DNA from: Candidatus Atribacteria bacterium
GTDB lineage: Bacteria; Atribacterota; Atribacteria; Atribacterales; Atribacteraceae
DNA: 30,169 nucleotides
Direction of reading: 5' to 3'
Assembly (NCBI GenBank): GCA_003561145.1
Contig: PWXL01000096.1
Coordinates: 1 to 30,169 of the forward strand
In this document: one piece after another, positions 21,225 to 30,163 of the stretch
How positions within the stretch are numbered: the first letter of the stretch is position 1
Layout of the letters: the number at the start of each line of letters is the position of its first letter
Translations under genes and position numbers: made by a program
The notes under the pieces: model-generated
Seen by the model: the letters and a program-made list of their open reading frames with translations, nothing else
Databases searched by the model: none
What the model was told of the DNA's origin: nothing

Positions 21225-22784
21225 TCACCTCCTCTCAGTATTTTCCTGACGGTCATCATCCAGAATGCGGGGGAAAAGAGGTTGAGCTTCAGCCGGGCTG
21301 AATGTCTCTATCTTGCCCCAGACCAGGTCAGCCGGTATTCGGCGTTCGTCAAGTACCTCTTTGATACCCAGCATTTCCCATAATCTTCCCGCCGCCCGTG
21401 GAATAAAGGGAAAAACAAAAAGAGCAAGCAACCTCGAACAATCAAGTAATCTGTAGAGAACACGGTCAAGCTCTTCCCGGTTTTCCGGGTTCTTGGCTAA
21501 CTGCCAGGGAGCTTTTTTATCGATATACCGGTTACCCGCGTGTGCCAGCTTCCATACCTGCTCCAAGGCCTGCGCGAAAGCAAAACGGTCCATGAAGGAT
21601 TCGAAGTTCGTTATAACCTCCCCGAGCAATGCATCCCATTCCTCCTCAGCATAAGAAGCAGGAAGGGAAATCCGCCCTCCACGGTACTTCTCAAGCATTT
21701 TCAGGGTACGGTGAACCATGTTGCCAAAGTTATCCGAAAGGTCGGCATTGCAACGCTCCACCAGGGCCCTTTCGGAATAATCGCCGTCCAGCCCGAAAGA
21801 GACCTCCCGCATCATGAAGTAGCGAAAACGGTCCACTCCGTAAGCAGCTACAACCTGGTAAGGATCTACGACATTCCCCTTGGACTTGGACATCTTATCT
21901 CCTTCTACCGTCCACCAGCCATGAGCAAATACACGCTGGGGGGGCTCCACTCCGGCACCCATAAGCATCCCCGGCCACAAAACGGAGTGAAAACGTAATA
22001 TGTCTTTTCCCACAAGGTGTACAACCGCAGGCCAGAATGCGTCAAATTGTGTGCTTCTTTTTAAGTAGTCCACCCCGCTCAGGTAGTTAATCAAGGCGTC
22101 AAACCACACATAGAATGTATGAGCGGGGTCATCCGGTACCGGTACTCCCCACTCCAGGCCTACCCGGGATATGCTCTGGTCTCTCAACCCTCCCTTGAGA
22201 AAACTCACTATTTCGTTGTATCTGCTTTCCGGCATAACAAAATCAGGCTGTGCAGCAAAGTGTTCAAGCAAAGGCTTTTCAAATTGTGAAAGAGCGAAAT
22301 AATAACTGTCTTCTTTGAGTTTCTCCAGTGTCCTGCCACAATCAGGACATACCTTGCGGTCATCAAGCTGATTTTCAGGCCAGAAAGTTTCACAGGGTAT
22401 GCAATACCACCCTTCATATTCCCCTTTATACACCAACCCTTTGTCACGCAGCGTCTGAAAGAAAGTTTGCACTGTACGGATATGCCGCTCTTCCGTGGTG
22501 CGGATAAAATCATTGTGGGAAATATCCATGGCTTTCCACAATTCCTGAAACCTTACCACCACTCGATCCACGAGTTCCTGGGGAGTGAGACCGGCATCAC
22601 GCGCCGCTTTCACGATTTTCTGTCCATGTTCGTCAGTGCCTGTCAGGAACATGACCCGACGGCCCCGTAATCGATGGTAACGGGCTAATATGTCAGCTGC
22701 GCACGTGGTATACGCATGGCCGATGTGCGGAACATCGTTTACATAATATATAGGAGTAGTAATGTAAAAACAGCCTTCGTTCAT
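21225..22784 (-). CDS. metG: Methionyl-tRNA synthetase
   Basis: Class I synthetase charging tRNA-Met. N-terminal PHIGHAYTT (HIGH box, residues 20-23), zinc knuckle with CIPC near residue 126 and CPDC near 145, substrate-contact segment FHSVLWPGMLMGAG, and DKMSKSKGN near 298. The anticodon-binding helices follow. ATG at 22784 has GGAGGTCATA directly upstream; the frame further upstream is shadow. At 519 residues it lacks the C-terminal tRNA-binding domain, which is carried by the next gene. Its promoter and hairpin leader are at 22844-22906. Confidence 0.98.
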   Translation of the reverse strand: MNEGCFYITTPIYYVNDVPHIGHAYTTCAADILARYHRLRGRRVMFLTGTDEHGQKIVKAARDAGLTPQELVDRVVVRFQELWKAMDISHNDFIRTTEERHIRTVQTFFQTLRDKGLVYKGEYEGWYCIPCETFWPENQLDDRKVCPDCGRTLEKLKEDSYYFALSQFEKPLLEHFAAQPDFVMPESRYNEIVSFLKGGLRDQSISRVGLEWGVPVPDDPAHTFYVWFDALINYLSGVDYLKRSTQFDAFWPAVVHLVGKDILRFHSVLWPGMLMGAGVEPPQRVFAHGWWTVEGDKMSKSKGNVVDPYQVVAAYGVDRFRYFMMREVSFGLDGDYSERALVERCNADLSDNFGNMVHRTLKMLEKYRGGRISLPASYAEEEWDALLGEVITNFESFMDRFAFAQALEQVWKLAHAGNRYIDKKAPWQLAKNPENREELDRVLYRLLDCSRLLALFVFPFIPRAAGRLWEMLGIKEVLDERRIPADLVWGKIETFSPAEAQPLFPRILDDDRQENTERR

Positions 22785-22843
22785 TATGACCTCCACCAGC
22801 TGGATTGGGCAGCAGGCATCCACGGGGAATGTGAGGAAGCAGG

Positions 22844-22876
22844 CCGGAAAGGTCCCTCCCCAGGGAGCCTTTCTGG
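22844..22876 (-). promoter_or_regulatory. 5'-terminal hairpin in the metG leader
   Basis: On the minus strand, GAAAGG pairs with CCTTTC and CCCT with AGGG around a GGGG loop, with a small internal bulge. The stem lies directly at the predicted start of transcription (about 22871). The whole leader is about 87 nt, too short for a T-box, and contains no T-box sequence. Confidence 0.6.
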
Positions 22877-22877
22877 C

Positions 22878-22906
22878 AGTATAGTAAAAGGAAAGTACTT
22901 TTTCAA
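22878..22906 (-). promoter_or_regulatory. metG: Sigma-A promoter of metG
   Basis: TTGAAA (22901-22906) and TATACT (22878-22883) on the minus strand with a 17-bp spacer. The start site would be near 22871. It lies 20 nt after the cobQ stop, so metG has its own promoter rather than depending on the cobQ transcript. Confidence 0.8.
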
Positions 22907-22926
22907 GCCACGGAGAGGTTTCCTCG

Positions 22927-24429
22927 TTACATCTTTCTCCACAACCATCTTTCTACCCGTTCAACATCGACCACGTCTTCTATGAGATCGGCAATACGCT
23001 CCAGCTCTTGGTCCATCCGCTCCTGCCAGGAAGGAGACACTTTCTGTACCGGTGGAAGCTTTTTCCGGACGCGTAAAAAATCGAGAAAGGCACGGCGGAA
23101 CTCCGCCCTGTCGAAAAGACCATGGATGTATGTACCAAAGAGGGCCTGATGAGCCACTCCTTCCTCCCTGCTCACTGTTTTTCCCATCACTTTTTCCAAG
23201 TGGAACAGGGGCGGATATGATTGTGAAAAAGTGCTCTCTCCCATGTGAATTTCATATCCCCGCACCGGAGGATCACCACAAACAGGAGAGAAGCCTTCCA
23301 CTATCCTCAGGGTCTTTTGAGGTGCAAAAACAGTTTCCATGTCCAATAGTCCGAAACCTTTCACCGGGGAGGTGTGCCCCTCTATCCCGAGAGGGTCATG
23401 AAGGTATTGTCCCAACATCTGAAATCCTCCGCAAACACCTAACACGTAACCTCCTTCTTGCAGATATGCACAGAGTCTCTCTTGAAATCCCTCCTGACGC
23501 AGTGCTTTGAGGTCTGATACGGTATTCTTGCTCCCCGGCAGAATCACCAGGTCATAGCCGTCGAGCGGCTCATGAGAAGAAAAAAACTCCATCTGCAGGT
23601 CAGGTTCTTCCTCAAGAGGTTGAAAATCCGTGTAATTGGAAAGATAGGACAGCCGTACCACGCCAATACGTAACATCCCCATTCCTTTCTTTTTCGTGTT
23701 ATGCATAGGTCGCCCCTGGTAGGAATCCTCATCATCCAGGGCAAGTTCGGTGTAAGGCACAACCCCTATGACCGGTATCGATGTAAGCCTTTCGATCTCA
23801 GCTAAACCCGGCTGTAAAATTGAGACGTCTCCACGAAATTTATTAATGAGGAATCCCCGTATACATTTCCGTTCGGCTTTTTCAAGCAATGCCCAGGTTC
23901 CGTAAAGAGAAGCGAATACTCCTCCTTTTTCAATATCACTCACCAGGATCACTGCAGCGTTTACCTCCCGGGCTACCCGCATGTTGACAATATCAACATG
24001 ACGCAAATTAATCTCCGCAGGGCTTCCAGCCCCTTCAATCACAACGAGATCATATTCGCGATCCAAAGAATGCAGACTATCGACGACCACCTGCCACAAG
24101 TCGCCGCCACGACGGTAATAGGAAGAGGCGTGCAGGGTGTCCCATACTTTTCCACGTACCACCACCTGGCACCTGGTATGGGCTTCGGGCTTGAGTAACA
24201 CAGGATTCATGCGGGAATCAGGTTCAGTCAAAGCAGCCTGTGCTTGAAGAATTTGGGCGCGCCCCATTTCCTCTCCATGCGGCGTGACTCCGGAGTTGAG
24301 AGACATGTTTTGTGCCTTGAAAGGAGCCACCAGCCGGCCACGGCGGGCAAAAATCCGGCAAAAAGCCGCGTTAAGAACAGTTTTGCCCACTCCTGACCCC
24401 GTTCCCTGCACCATGAGGAAAACCGCCAT
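22927..24429 (-). CDS. cobQ: Cobyric acid synthase CobQ/CbiP
   Basis: Amidates side chains b, d, e and g of adenosylcobyrinate a,c-diamide in B12 synthesis, using glutamine and ATP. N-terminal DRTGG/AAA-like domain: GTGSGVGKT (residues 9-17), APFKAQNMSLNSG, GAGSPAEINL. C-terminal class I glutaminase: nucleophile Cys in GVCGGFQMLGQ (near 332) and the catalytic His in TYIHGLFD (near 434). Length 500 is normal. ATG at 24429 begins one base after the MFS stop, coupled. No other B12-synthesis gene is visible in the window. Confidence 0.95.
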   Translation of the reverse strand: MAVFLMVQGTGSGVGKTVLNAAFCRIFARRGRLVAPFKAQNMSLNSGVTPHGEEMGRAQILQAQAALTEPDSRMNPVLLKPEAHTRCQVVVRGKVWDTLHASSYYRRGGDLWQVVVDSLHSLDREYDLVVIEGAGSPAEINLRHVDIVNMRVAREVNAAVILVSDIEKGGVFASLYGTWALLEKAERKCIRGFLINKFRGDVSILQPGLAEIERLTSIPVIGVVPYTELALDDEDSYQGRPMHNTKKKGMGMLRIGVVRLSYLSNYTDFQPLEEEPDLQMEFFSSHEPLDGYDLVILPGSKNTVSDLKALRQEGFQERLCAYLQEGGYVLGVCGGFQMLGQYLHDPLGIEGHTSPVKGFGLLDMETVFAPQKTLRIVEGFSPVCGDPPVRGYEIHMGESTFSQSYPPLFHLEKVMGKTVSREEGVAHQALFGTYIHGLFDRAEFRRAFLDFLRVRKKLPPVQKVSPSWQERMDQELERIADLIEDVVDVERVERWLWRKM

Positions 24430-24430
24430 C

Positions 24431-25681
24431 TCAGGCTTTGCCCTCCGGGAGGAAATCAATGAATATTTTTGGTTCTCTCACTCCAAAAAAGAGCCACACC
24501 AGGCCCGCTGCGTTCAGGATGAGAGTAAGCCAGAATACCACCTGGTACCCCAAAAGATCCGCCATCACACCGCCCACCAGGGGCGCGACAAAAGCAGGAA
24601 GCCAGGAAACAAAAGAACCCAGTGCCACATACCCACTGCGTTCACCACGAGGAGCGAAATCGAGCAGAATAGCCAACCCCCCCACCGAAATAGCGCTGTA
24701 ATTGACACCGAAAAGTGCGAAAGCTGCGTAAAATCCCCAGGGGCTTGTTGAAAAGATTGCCAGCATATTACTGGTGACAATCGCCGCCGCTCCCATCAAT
24801 ATCACCATTTTCTGCCCCCGCCGGTCTCCCAGCGGCCCCCACAACAGGTTGCTCAAGCCCTGGGAAACCAGGAGAAAAGCATTGTACTGGGCTATCATAC
24901 CATCTGGAACCTGGAAACGGTGAAGCACATAGACGGTGTAAAAAGCCCCGCCCATAAATCCCGCTCCCAGGAGAACACGTGCAACAAGATAATTGAGAAA
25001 ACTGCGGTTCTCACGCAAAATACGGGGAAGGGAGCGAAAGTACCCACCAGGTTGAGTTGTTACCGGTTCGGGTTCTTCCCGGGTAAGGGAGAGAAAGAAA
25101 TATGATATTGCCATGGCAAGCGATGTCAAGAGAAAACAATAACCGAAATTGACCGCGAAGGGAAAGCGTTCGAGGAGTCTTTCCGCCACCCGCGACCCCC
25201 ACACACCCATGAGTGCTCCTATTCCCCCCCCGGCAGCGAAATACGAGCCGGTGCGGGTGGGATGAATGACTTTGCCGATCATTTCCATCCAGGCCGGACC
25301 GATATATCCCATAGCGAAAAAGGACACAGCTAATAACATGAAAAACATCCAGAGAGCAAGAGCAGGATTCACTGAAGCCAAAAAAAAGGCAACAAGGGCA
25401 AAACCTGCAAAAGGCAGCCTTTCAAAAGCTGTGTAACGCAGAATAAAAGGGAGCTTTCGTTCCAGGCGGGATGAGTGTCTTCCTCCCCACAGGGCGGGAA
25501 TAGACCAGCCAAGGTAAGCTAACGCAGGGATAAGACCGATTTGCACGTTTGTGGCTCCCAACCGGCTGGCAAAAAGCGGCAGCAAGGTATTCACCGAGGC
25601 AAAAGCGAGCCCCAGGCTGAAAAAAGCGTAATCCAATGAGTTGACAATAAAATTGAAAAGGTAATCACGCCGTGACAGCAC
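24431..25681 (-). CDS. Major facilitator superfamily transporter
   Basis: A 416-residue integral membrane protein with about twelve segments in two halves. The loop between segments two and three carries a degenerate MFS motif (WGGRHSSRLERK), and the matching place in the second half has WGPLGDRRGQKMVIL, the canonical MFS motif A. There is a central hydrophilic loop (SLTREEPEPVTTQPGG). Substrate unknown; coupling to cobQ by a single base might hint at a cobamide or precursor, but such pairs are often coincidental. GTG start at 25681 follows GTGAGG. Confidence 0.82.
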   Translation of the reverse strand: MLSRRDYLFNFIVNSLDYAFFSLGLAFASVNTLLPLFASRLGATNVQIGLIPALAYLGWSIPALWGGRHSSRLERKLPFILRYTAFERLPFAGFALVAFFLASVNPALALWMFFMLLAVSFFAMGYIGPAWMEMIGKVIHPTRTGSYFAAGGGIGALMGVWGSRVAERLLERFPFAVNFGYCFLLTSLAMAISYFFLSLTREEPEPVTTQPGGYFRSLPRILRENRSFLNYLVARVLLGAGFMGGAFYTVYVLHRFQVPDGMIAQYNAFLLVSQGLSNLLWGPLGDRRGQKMVILMGAAAIVTSNMLAIFSTSPWGFYAAFALFGVNYSAISVGGLAILLDFAPRGERSGYVALGSFVSWLPAFVAPLVGGVMADLLGYQVVFWLTLILNAAGLVWLFFGVREPKIFIDFLPEGKA

Positions 25682-25700
25682 CGCTGAACCTCACCGCTCC

Positions 25701-25720
25701 CCCGCACCATCGTGTGCGGG
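25701..25720. other. Intergenic hairpin between uvrD-type gene and MFS gene
   Basis: CCCGCAC-N6-GTGCGGG, a 7-bp stem in the 45-nt gap. Neither strand has a T tract next to it on the relevant side, so it may be an RNA processing or stability element, not a terminator. Confidence 0.45.
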
Positions 25721-25726
25721 TATTAT

Positions 25727-27703
25727 TCACCACATTTTTCCCTTGCGGTCGACAAACATTTTGTGCACCACCGCGGGGGAGAGTTCCGTCAAAAAGCGCG
25801 AAGGTTTACGCAGGTATGACCCTGACGCCCGGCTTCCCTCAGACATGAGAGGGTAACAGAGAAACAACCGGTTCTTGGCCCGGGTGGAAGCGACATAGAA
25901 AAGCCTCCTCTCTTCCTCTACATCTCTTTCGCTGCTCATACTACGGCCGGAGGGGAACCCTCCTTCAACCAGCCATACCACGAAGACCACCTTCCACTCC
26001 AATCCCTTGGCCTGATGGACACTGGAAAGAGTAATTTTTTCATCCTTCATGCCGGCTTCCACCAGGTTTTCAGCCTCTACTTCGCCCAAAAGCGCGAGTT
26101 CGCTCAGAAAAGCGTCCAGAGAGTCATAGCGGGTTGCATAATGTGCCAGTTCCTCCAAGTCCTGCAGCCGCTCTACGGGATTAGCGAAACGGACTTTCAT
26201 GTATTCTGCATATCCGCCGTTCAAAGTTTCCTGTATCATTTCTGAGGGAGAAAAACCAACCTTTTCCAACTGTTGAAGAAGCTCTCCCAGGGCAAAATAA
26301 CTGTCTTTGAGCCTGCCGGGAATGAAATGAGGCAGTGTTTGCTCTCCAAAAAGAGCAATGGGGTCGGGATATTCACTTAAGGCCTGCCAAATTTTCTCCG
26401 CCGTCGCCTTTCCGACGCGGGGATACATCTTGAGTACCCGTTTCCAGGCAATTTCATCGCGTGGATTAGCCACCACCTTGAGATATGCCAGAACATCTTT
26501 TACGTGAGCCTGTTCGAAAAAACGCAAACCAGAGCGGATTTCAAAAGGAATACCCCTGCGGGTAAGCTCGAGCTGCACCTCCATACTCTGGTAATGAGCC
26601 CGATACAATACGGCCATGTCCTCCAAATCATATCCTTCTTCTTCCCGCATTTTCAGTATGTGTGAAGCAACAAACTCCGCCTGGCTGAAAACATTGGGTA
26701 AAGGTACCACGGCGGGTTTGGGACCGCTCTCCCTCACCGCACGGAGAGTTTTTTCGAACTGACGTGTATTGTGTACAATCACCTGGTTGGCCATATCGAG
26801 GATCTGCGGCGTACTGCGATAGTTGGTTTCCAAGCGGTAGATGCGGCAATCGGGATAACGCCGGGGAAACTGAATAATATTTTCAAAATCAGCACCCCTG
26901 AAAGCATAGATACTCTGTGAATCGTCTCCTACCACAAGAACATTCTGGTGATCTCTACCCAGCAAGTCCACGATCTCGGCCTGCAAACGATTGGTATCCT
27001 GGTATTCATCCACCAGGATGTGCTGGAACATCTCGCCGTATTTACGCCTGGTCCTTTCATCCTCCCGGAAAAGACCCCATACGAAGCACAGGAGATCATC
27101 ATAATCCATGAGATTGAGAGAATGTTTTTTTTCCTGGTATACCTGAGCCAGGTGCCGTATATGGCCGCTCCACTCCTGGAACTGGGAATATGAGTCATTG
27201 ACGATGTCTTCCATATCTTTCATGGTATTGCGGCTTAAAGTGATTATATTGACCACCACGTCTGACTTGGGAAACCGTCGTGTGCGGGTATCGATGCCCA
27301 TATCATTCACACATACGTCCACAAGGTCCTTCTGATCCTCACGGTCCATAATGGTGTAATTGTTGTGATATCCAATCTTCTTGGCTTCCCGGCGGAGAAT
27401 AAGATTTCCGATATGGTGGAAAGTCCCCCCCCACAGCCGCTCCAGAGATATACCAAGCAAGCATTCCACACGGTGAAGCATCTCCCGAGCCGCCTTGTTT
27501 GTGAAAGTCGCCAGCATGACCTCATAAGGTGGAACACCCCGTTCGATGAGCCTGGCCATGCGGTAGGTTATGGTACGGGTTTTGCCGCTTCCCGCCCCGG
27601 CGATAACCAGCATGGGACCGTCATCGGCCATTACCACCGTACGTTGTTCCTGGTTCAGTTCCTCTTCATAATCCACGGGAAGTATCATACGGGGAGTACT
27701 CAC
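25727..27703 (-). CDS. UvrD/PcrA-type superfamily 1 DNA helicase
   Basis: 3'-5' ATP-dependent DNA helicase. Motifs: LNQEQRTVV (Q motif), AGAGSGKTRT near residues 36-45, TFTNKAAREM, HILVDEYQDTNRLQ near 230, GDDSQSIYAFRGAD, ETNYRSTP, SVHQAKGLEWKVVFV and EERRLFYVASTRAKNRLFL. At 658 residues it lacks the C-terminal extension of PcrA (about 720-740), which in PcrA contacts RNA polymerase; this may be the short UvrD-like paralogue common in Clostridia. The GTG start overlaps the hslO stop by 4 nt. Confidence 0.95.
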   Translation of the reverse strand: MSTPRMILPVDYEEELNQEQRTVVMADDGPMLVIAGAGSGKTRTITYRMARLIERGVPPYEVMLATFTNKAAREMLHRVECLLGISLERLWGGTFHHIGNLILRREAKKIGYHNNYTIMDREDQKDLVDVCVNDMGIDTRTRRFPKSDVVVNIITLSRNTMKDMEDIVNDSYSQFQEWSGHIRHLAQVYQEKKHSLNLMDYDDLLCFVWGLFREDERTRRKYGEMFQHILVDEYQDTNRLQAEIVDLLGRDHQNVLVVGDDSQSIYAFRGADFENIIQFPRRYPDCRIYRLETNYRSTPQILDMANQVIVHNTRQFEKTLRAVRESGPKPAVVPLPNVFSQAEFVASHILKMREEEGYDLEDMAVLYRAHYQSMEVQLELTRRGIPFEIRSGLRFFEQAHVKDVLAYLKVVANPRDEIAWKRVLKMYPRVGKATAEKIWQALSEYPDPIALFGEQTLPHFIPGRLKDSYFALGELLQQLEKVGFSPSEMIQETLNGGYAEYMKVRFANPVERLQDLEELAHYATRYDSLDAFLSELALLGEVEAENLVEAGMKDEKITLSSVHQAKGLEWKVVFVVWLVEGGFPSGRSMSSERDVEEERRLFYVASTRAKNRLFLCYPLMSEGSRASGSYLRKPSRFLTELSPAVVHKMFVDRKGKMW

Positions 27704-28608
27704 CGGCTGTCACCCCCGCTACTTTTTGCTTTGAGAGAGAGTTCTAACATTTTTGTGCTATCGAAATGATATGTCCGGCTGCAAAAAGGACAGGTCACTT
27801 CTCCCTTCCCCTCATCATGTATGATTCTCTCTAATGCTTCTTTCCCCAGGAGGACAAGGGCACGCTCAGCCCGGAAGCGAGAACAGCGACAATGATATAC
27901 CAACTCGCGTTTTTCAACCACCTTGTGAGAAACACCCGCAAGAATACGGGTGGTGAGTATCTCCGGAGTGTCTCCTGCTTTCAAGAGTTCACTCAAGCTT
28001 CCAAGTTCACCGAGGTTTCTCTCGATATGTTCCACTGTATCCTTTTCCACCCCGGAAGGGGTATGAACAATAAACCCTCCCGAGGCAAGTACCGTACCCT
28101 CGGTTCCCACTAATACGCCGGCACCACACGCGGTTGGGAGCTGCTCTGATTGAAGAAAATAGGAGGCCAAATCACAGGCAATACCACCATGATGGACTGC
28201 CACTGTTCCCACGTAGGGTTCTTTCATGCCAAGGTCACGGATAACCGATAATTCCGAACCCTTTCCCACAGCATCTTCCACGTTGAGCTTGCCTCCCTGG
28301 CGGGAAGGCAGAACAACAAGCGGCTGGGAAACATACCCTCGTACCTCACCCTTCCAGTTTCCCTGGGCCAGGACTCCACCCAGCGGCCCGGTACAACGTA
28401 CCTGTATTGTCACTTCCTGCCCCTCTTTCATGCCTACACCCATTATCCCGGCCAGGGTAAGTACGCGGCCCAGGGCGGCGGTAGCAATGGGGCTTGTGCC
28501 GTGCAAGCGGTGGGCTTTTTCAGTAGCCGCAGCGGTGGCGGCAACACTGAGAACCGCCGATGATCCATTAACAAGACTGCGTACAATGTAATCATGGAAT
28601 TTCTCCAC
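27700..28608 (-). CDS. hslO: Redox-regulated chaperone Hsp33
   Basis: Holdase activated by oxidative unfolding. The N-terminal domain has the family's TAALGRVLTLAGIMGVGMK and GPLGGVLAQGN. The C-terminal zinc centre is complete: CRC near residue 240 and CPFC near 270, the four cysteines that form disulphides on oxidation. Length 302 is normal. GTG start at 28608 with GGAG about eleven bases upstream. It overlaps the helicase gene by 4 nt and follows a membrane-protein gene, consistent with one operon. Confidence 0.97.
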   Translation of the reverse strand: MEKFHDYIVRSLVNGSSAVLSVAATAAATEKAHRLHGTSPIATAALGRVLTLAGIMGVGMKEGQEVTIQVRCTGPLGGVLAQGNWKGEVRGYVSQPLVVLPSRQGGKLNVEDAVGKGSELSVIRDLGMKEPYVGTVAVHHGGIACDLASYFLQSEQLPTACGAGVLVGTEGTVLASGGFIVHTPSGVEKDTVEHIERNLGELGSLSELLKAGDTPEILTTRILAGVSHKVVEKRELVYHCRCSRFRAERALVLLGKEALERIIHDEGKGEVTCPFCSRTYHFDSTKMLELSLKAKSSGGDSR

Positions 28609-28639
28609 TACGAACTACACTCCTCTCCATTCTCCACAT

Positions 28640-29290
28640 TCAACTGCTTCCCTGCGTTGCCTTCATCAGCACGGCAAGAACCAGGAATACAAACAACACA
28701 AAAGGAGACTGTCCAAAGAAAGTATCATGTTCACCTATTCTCTGCAAGACCTGCATGTACACCACCACCAGGAGTGAACTTCCCAGCAAAGCACTCAGGA
28801 GCGCGGGTATTTCCCGCCATGCTATAGCTGCAAGCGCTGCAATAAAAGCGACGAACAGGAGTATTTGAAAGGGGAAAGTTTCCAGAAAAAGAAGAATTTC
28901 CACCCAATTCGACAGCCAAATCAAGAGATAAAAAAAGTTAAGGAAAAGGAGGAAGGAGGCAAAAAAGCGCCCCAATATTTCGCCGCGCCTGAGAGCTATG
29001 GAAAAAAAAGCTACTCCCAGCGCCAGAAGGAGTACCAACACATACCGAACTGAATCCGCTGCCCACAATGGACGCAACAACAAATACCTTTCCCACACAA
29101 ACGGTGTGTATCCGGAAAAAAAGAGCATAAGGGAAATCCAGGCCACCCAGAATGAGGAGAACAGGTAAAAGAATCGCCTGTACCGCATAAAATATATACC
29201 TACTATCACTCCTGCCAATACCGTTACCAGAAGAAAAACACTCCATCCTCCATCATGCATCAACCGGGAAAGCCAGTAATCGAGAAACAC
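28640..29290 (-). CDS. Uncharacterised integral membrane protein
   Basis: A 216-residue protein dominated by hydrophobic stretches, with about seven membrane helices: segments centred on VFLLVTVLAGVIVGIYF, FWVAWISLMLFFSGY, YVLVLLLALGVAFFSIA, ILLFVAFIAALAAIA, LLGSSLLVVVYM and FVLFVFLVLAVLM. I recognise no family motif. GTG start at 29290 with a strong GGAGG five bases upstream. It is the first gene after the udp terminator and probably heads the hslO-uvrD-MFS-cobQ run, but I see no clear promoter in the 80 nt before it. Confidence 0.75.
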   Translation of the reverse strand: MFLDYWLSRLMHDGGWSVFLLVTVLAGVIVGIYFMRYRRFFYLFSSFWVAWISLMLFFSGYTPFVWERYLLLRPLWAADSVRYVLVLLLALGVAFFSIALRRGEILGRFFASFLLFLNFFYLLIWLSNWVEILLFLETFPFQILLFVAFIAALAAIAWREIPALLSALLGSSLLVVVYMQVLQRIGEHDTFFGQSPFVLFVFLVLAVLMKATQGSS

Positions 29291-29370
29291 CGCTGCCTCC
29301 TTTTTTACTCAGTGATTATTGCCCCACACATCTCTACTGCACATCTCTCCCCCATGTTTAGGGTGAGGGC

Positions 29371-29397
29371 AAAAAAACCCCATAAAGAATTACAGGG
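29371..29397 (-). terminator. Terminator overlapping the udp stop codon
   Basis: Minus strand CCCTGTAA-TTCT-TTTATGGGG: an 8-bp stem (two G-U pairs) followed by seven T. The stem's first arm contains the last coding bases and the TAA of udp, so termination begins at the end of the gene. Confidence 0.75.
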
Positions 29398-30163
29398 CAA
29401 GCTCCCGCAAGGCCAATCCTGCTGTATATACCGCCGTACGATTCACTCTGTTTTCAGCTTCCCTCAGGGAAATATGATCCGGCTCCTCAGAGGCAAGACG
29501 GTTCACCAAAACAGCGCACAACGCTCCCGCCCGCAGCCCAAAAGTCCGGGCCACCGTAAACAGGGTAGCTGTCTCCATTTCATAGTTCAGAACCCCCAGC
29601 TTCTTCCACTCTTCCAGGCTCCCCTGAAAATCGCGAATAACATAACCGGTAAAGGTGTCATAACGCTCCTGTCCGGGATAGAAGGTGGCCGATGAGCAGG
29701 TAATTCCCTTCCGGTAAGGGAACCCCAGCTCGCGGCAAGCGCGCACGATGAGGTGTGTGAGCTCGGTGTCGGCGCAAGCGGGATACGGGAGTGGAGCAAA
29801 ATGTTGGGAGGTACCATCCAACCTGACCGCACCCTCACTGATCACAAGATCCGCCGGATTGAGATCGGGAGCAATGGCACCACAGGTTCCCACTCTCAAA
29901 AAACAACGAATTCCCAAACGTGCCAGTTCCTCCATGGCAACAGCAAGAGACGGACCTCCAATGCCTGAGGACACCACCAGCGCTTTTTCTTTCCCGCTTT
30001 CGGCAAGAATAGAGCGAAACTCCCTATGGAAGGCAAGTTCCCGATAATCACCGAAAAGAGCGGCGATAGCAGAGCAACGCTCGGGGTCACCGGGTATCAA
30101 GGCCAATTGTGCTCCCTCGAGCATTTCTTGTACGAGATTCAGGTGATAGGCATGGTACGGCAC
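29390..30163 (-). CDS. udp: Uridine phosphorylase
   Basis: Reversibly cleaves uridine to uracil and ribose 1-phosphate (nucleoside salvage). Strong similarity to E. coli Udp (253 aa) throughout: LALIPGDPERC, GIGGPSLAVAMEELARLGI, LRVGTCGAI with the phosphate-binding region, DGTSQHFAPLPYPA, TFYPGQERYDTFTG and NYEMETATL, whose Glu binds ribose. Length 257 is normal. The GTG start at 30163 is two codons after an in-frame stop at the window edge, so the gene is complete; its promoter and ribosome-binding site lie outside. Confidence 0.95.
   Translation of the reverse strand: MPYHAYHLNLVQEMLEGAQLALIPGDPERCSAIAALFGDYRELAFHREFRSILAESGKEKALVVSSGIGGPSLAVAMEELARLGIRCFLRVGTCGAIAPDLNPADLVISEGAVRLDGTSQHFAPLPYPACADTELTHLIVRACRELGFPYRKGITCSSATFYPGQERYDTFTGYVIRDFQGSLEEWKKLGVLNYEMETATLFTVARTFGLRAGALCAVLVNRLASEEPDHISLREAENRVNRTAVYTAGLALRELAL

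Noticed and set aside
21225..21259. Longer N terminus of the tRNA-binding-domain protein
   Set aside because: It overlaps the metG end; the ATG at 21220 has the GGAGG site and fits the domain start.
22785..22877. T-box leader for metG
   Set aside because: The leader is too short and no T-box sequence or terminator/antiterminator pair is visible.
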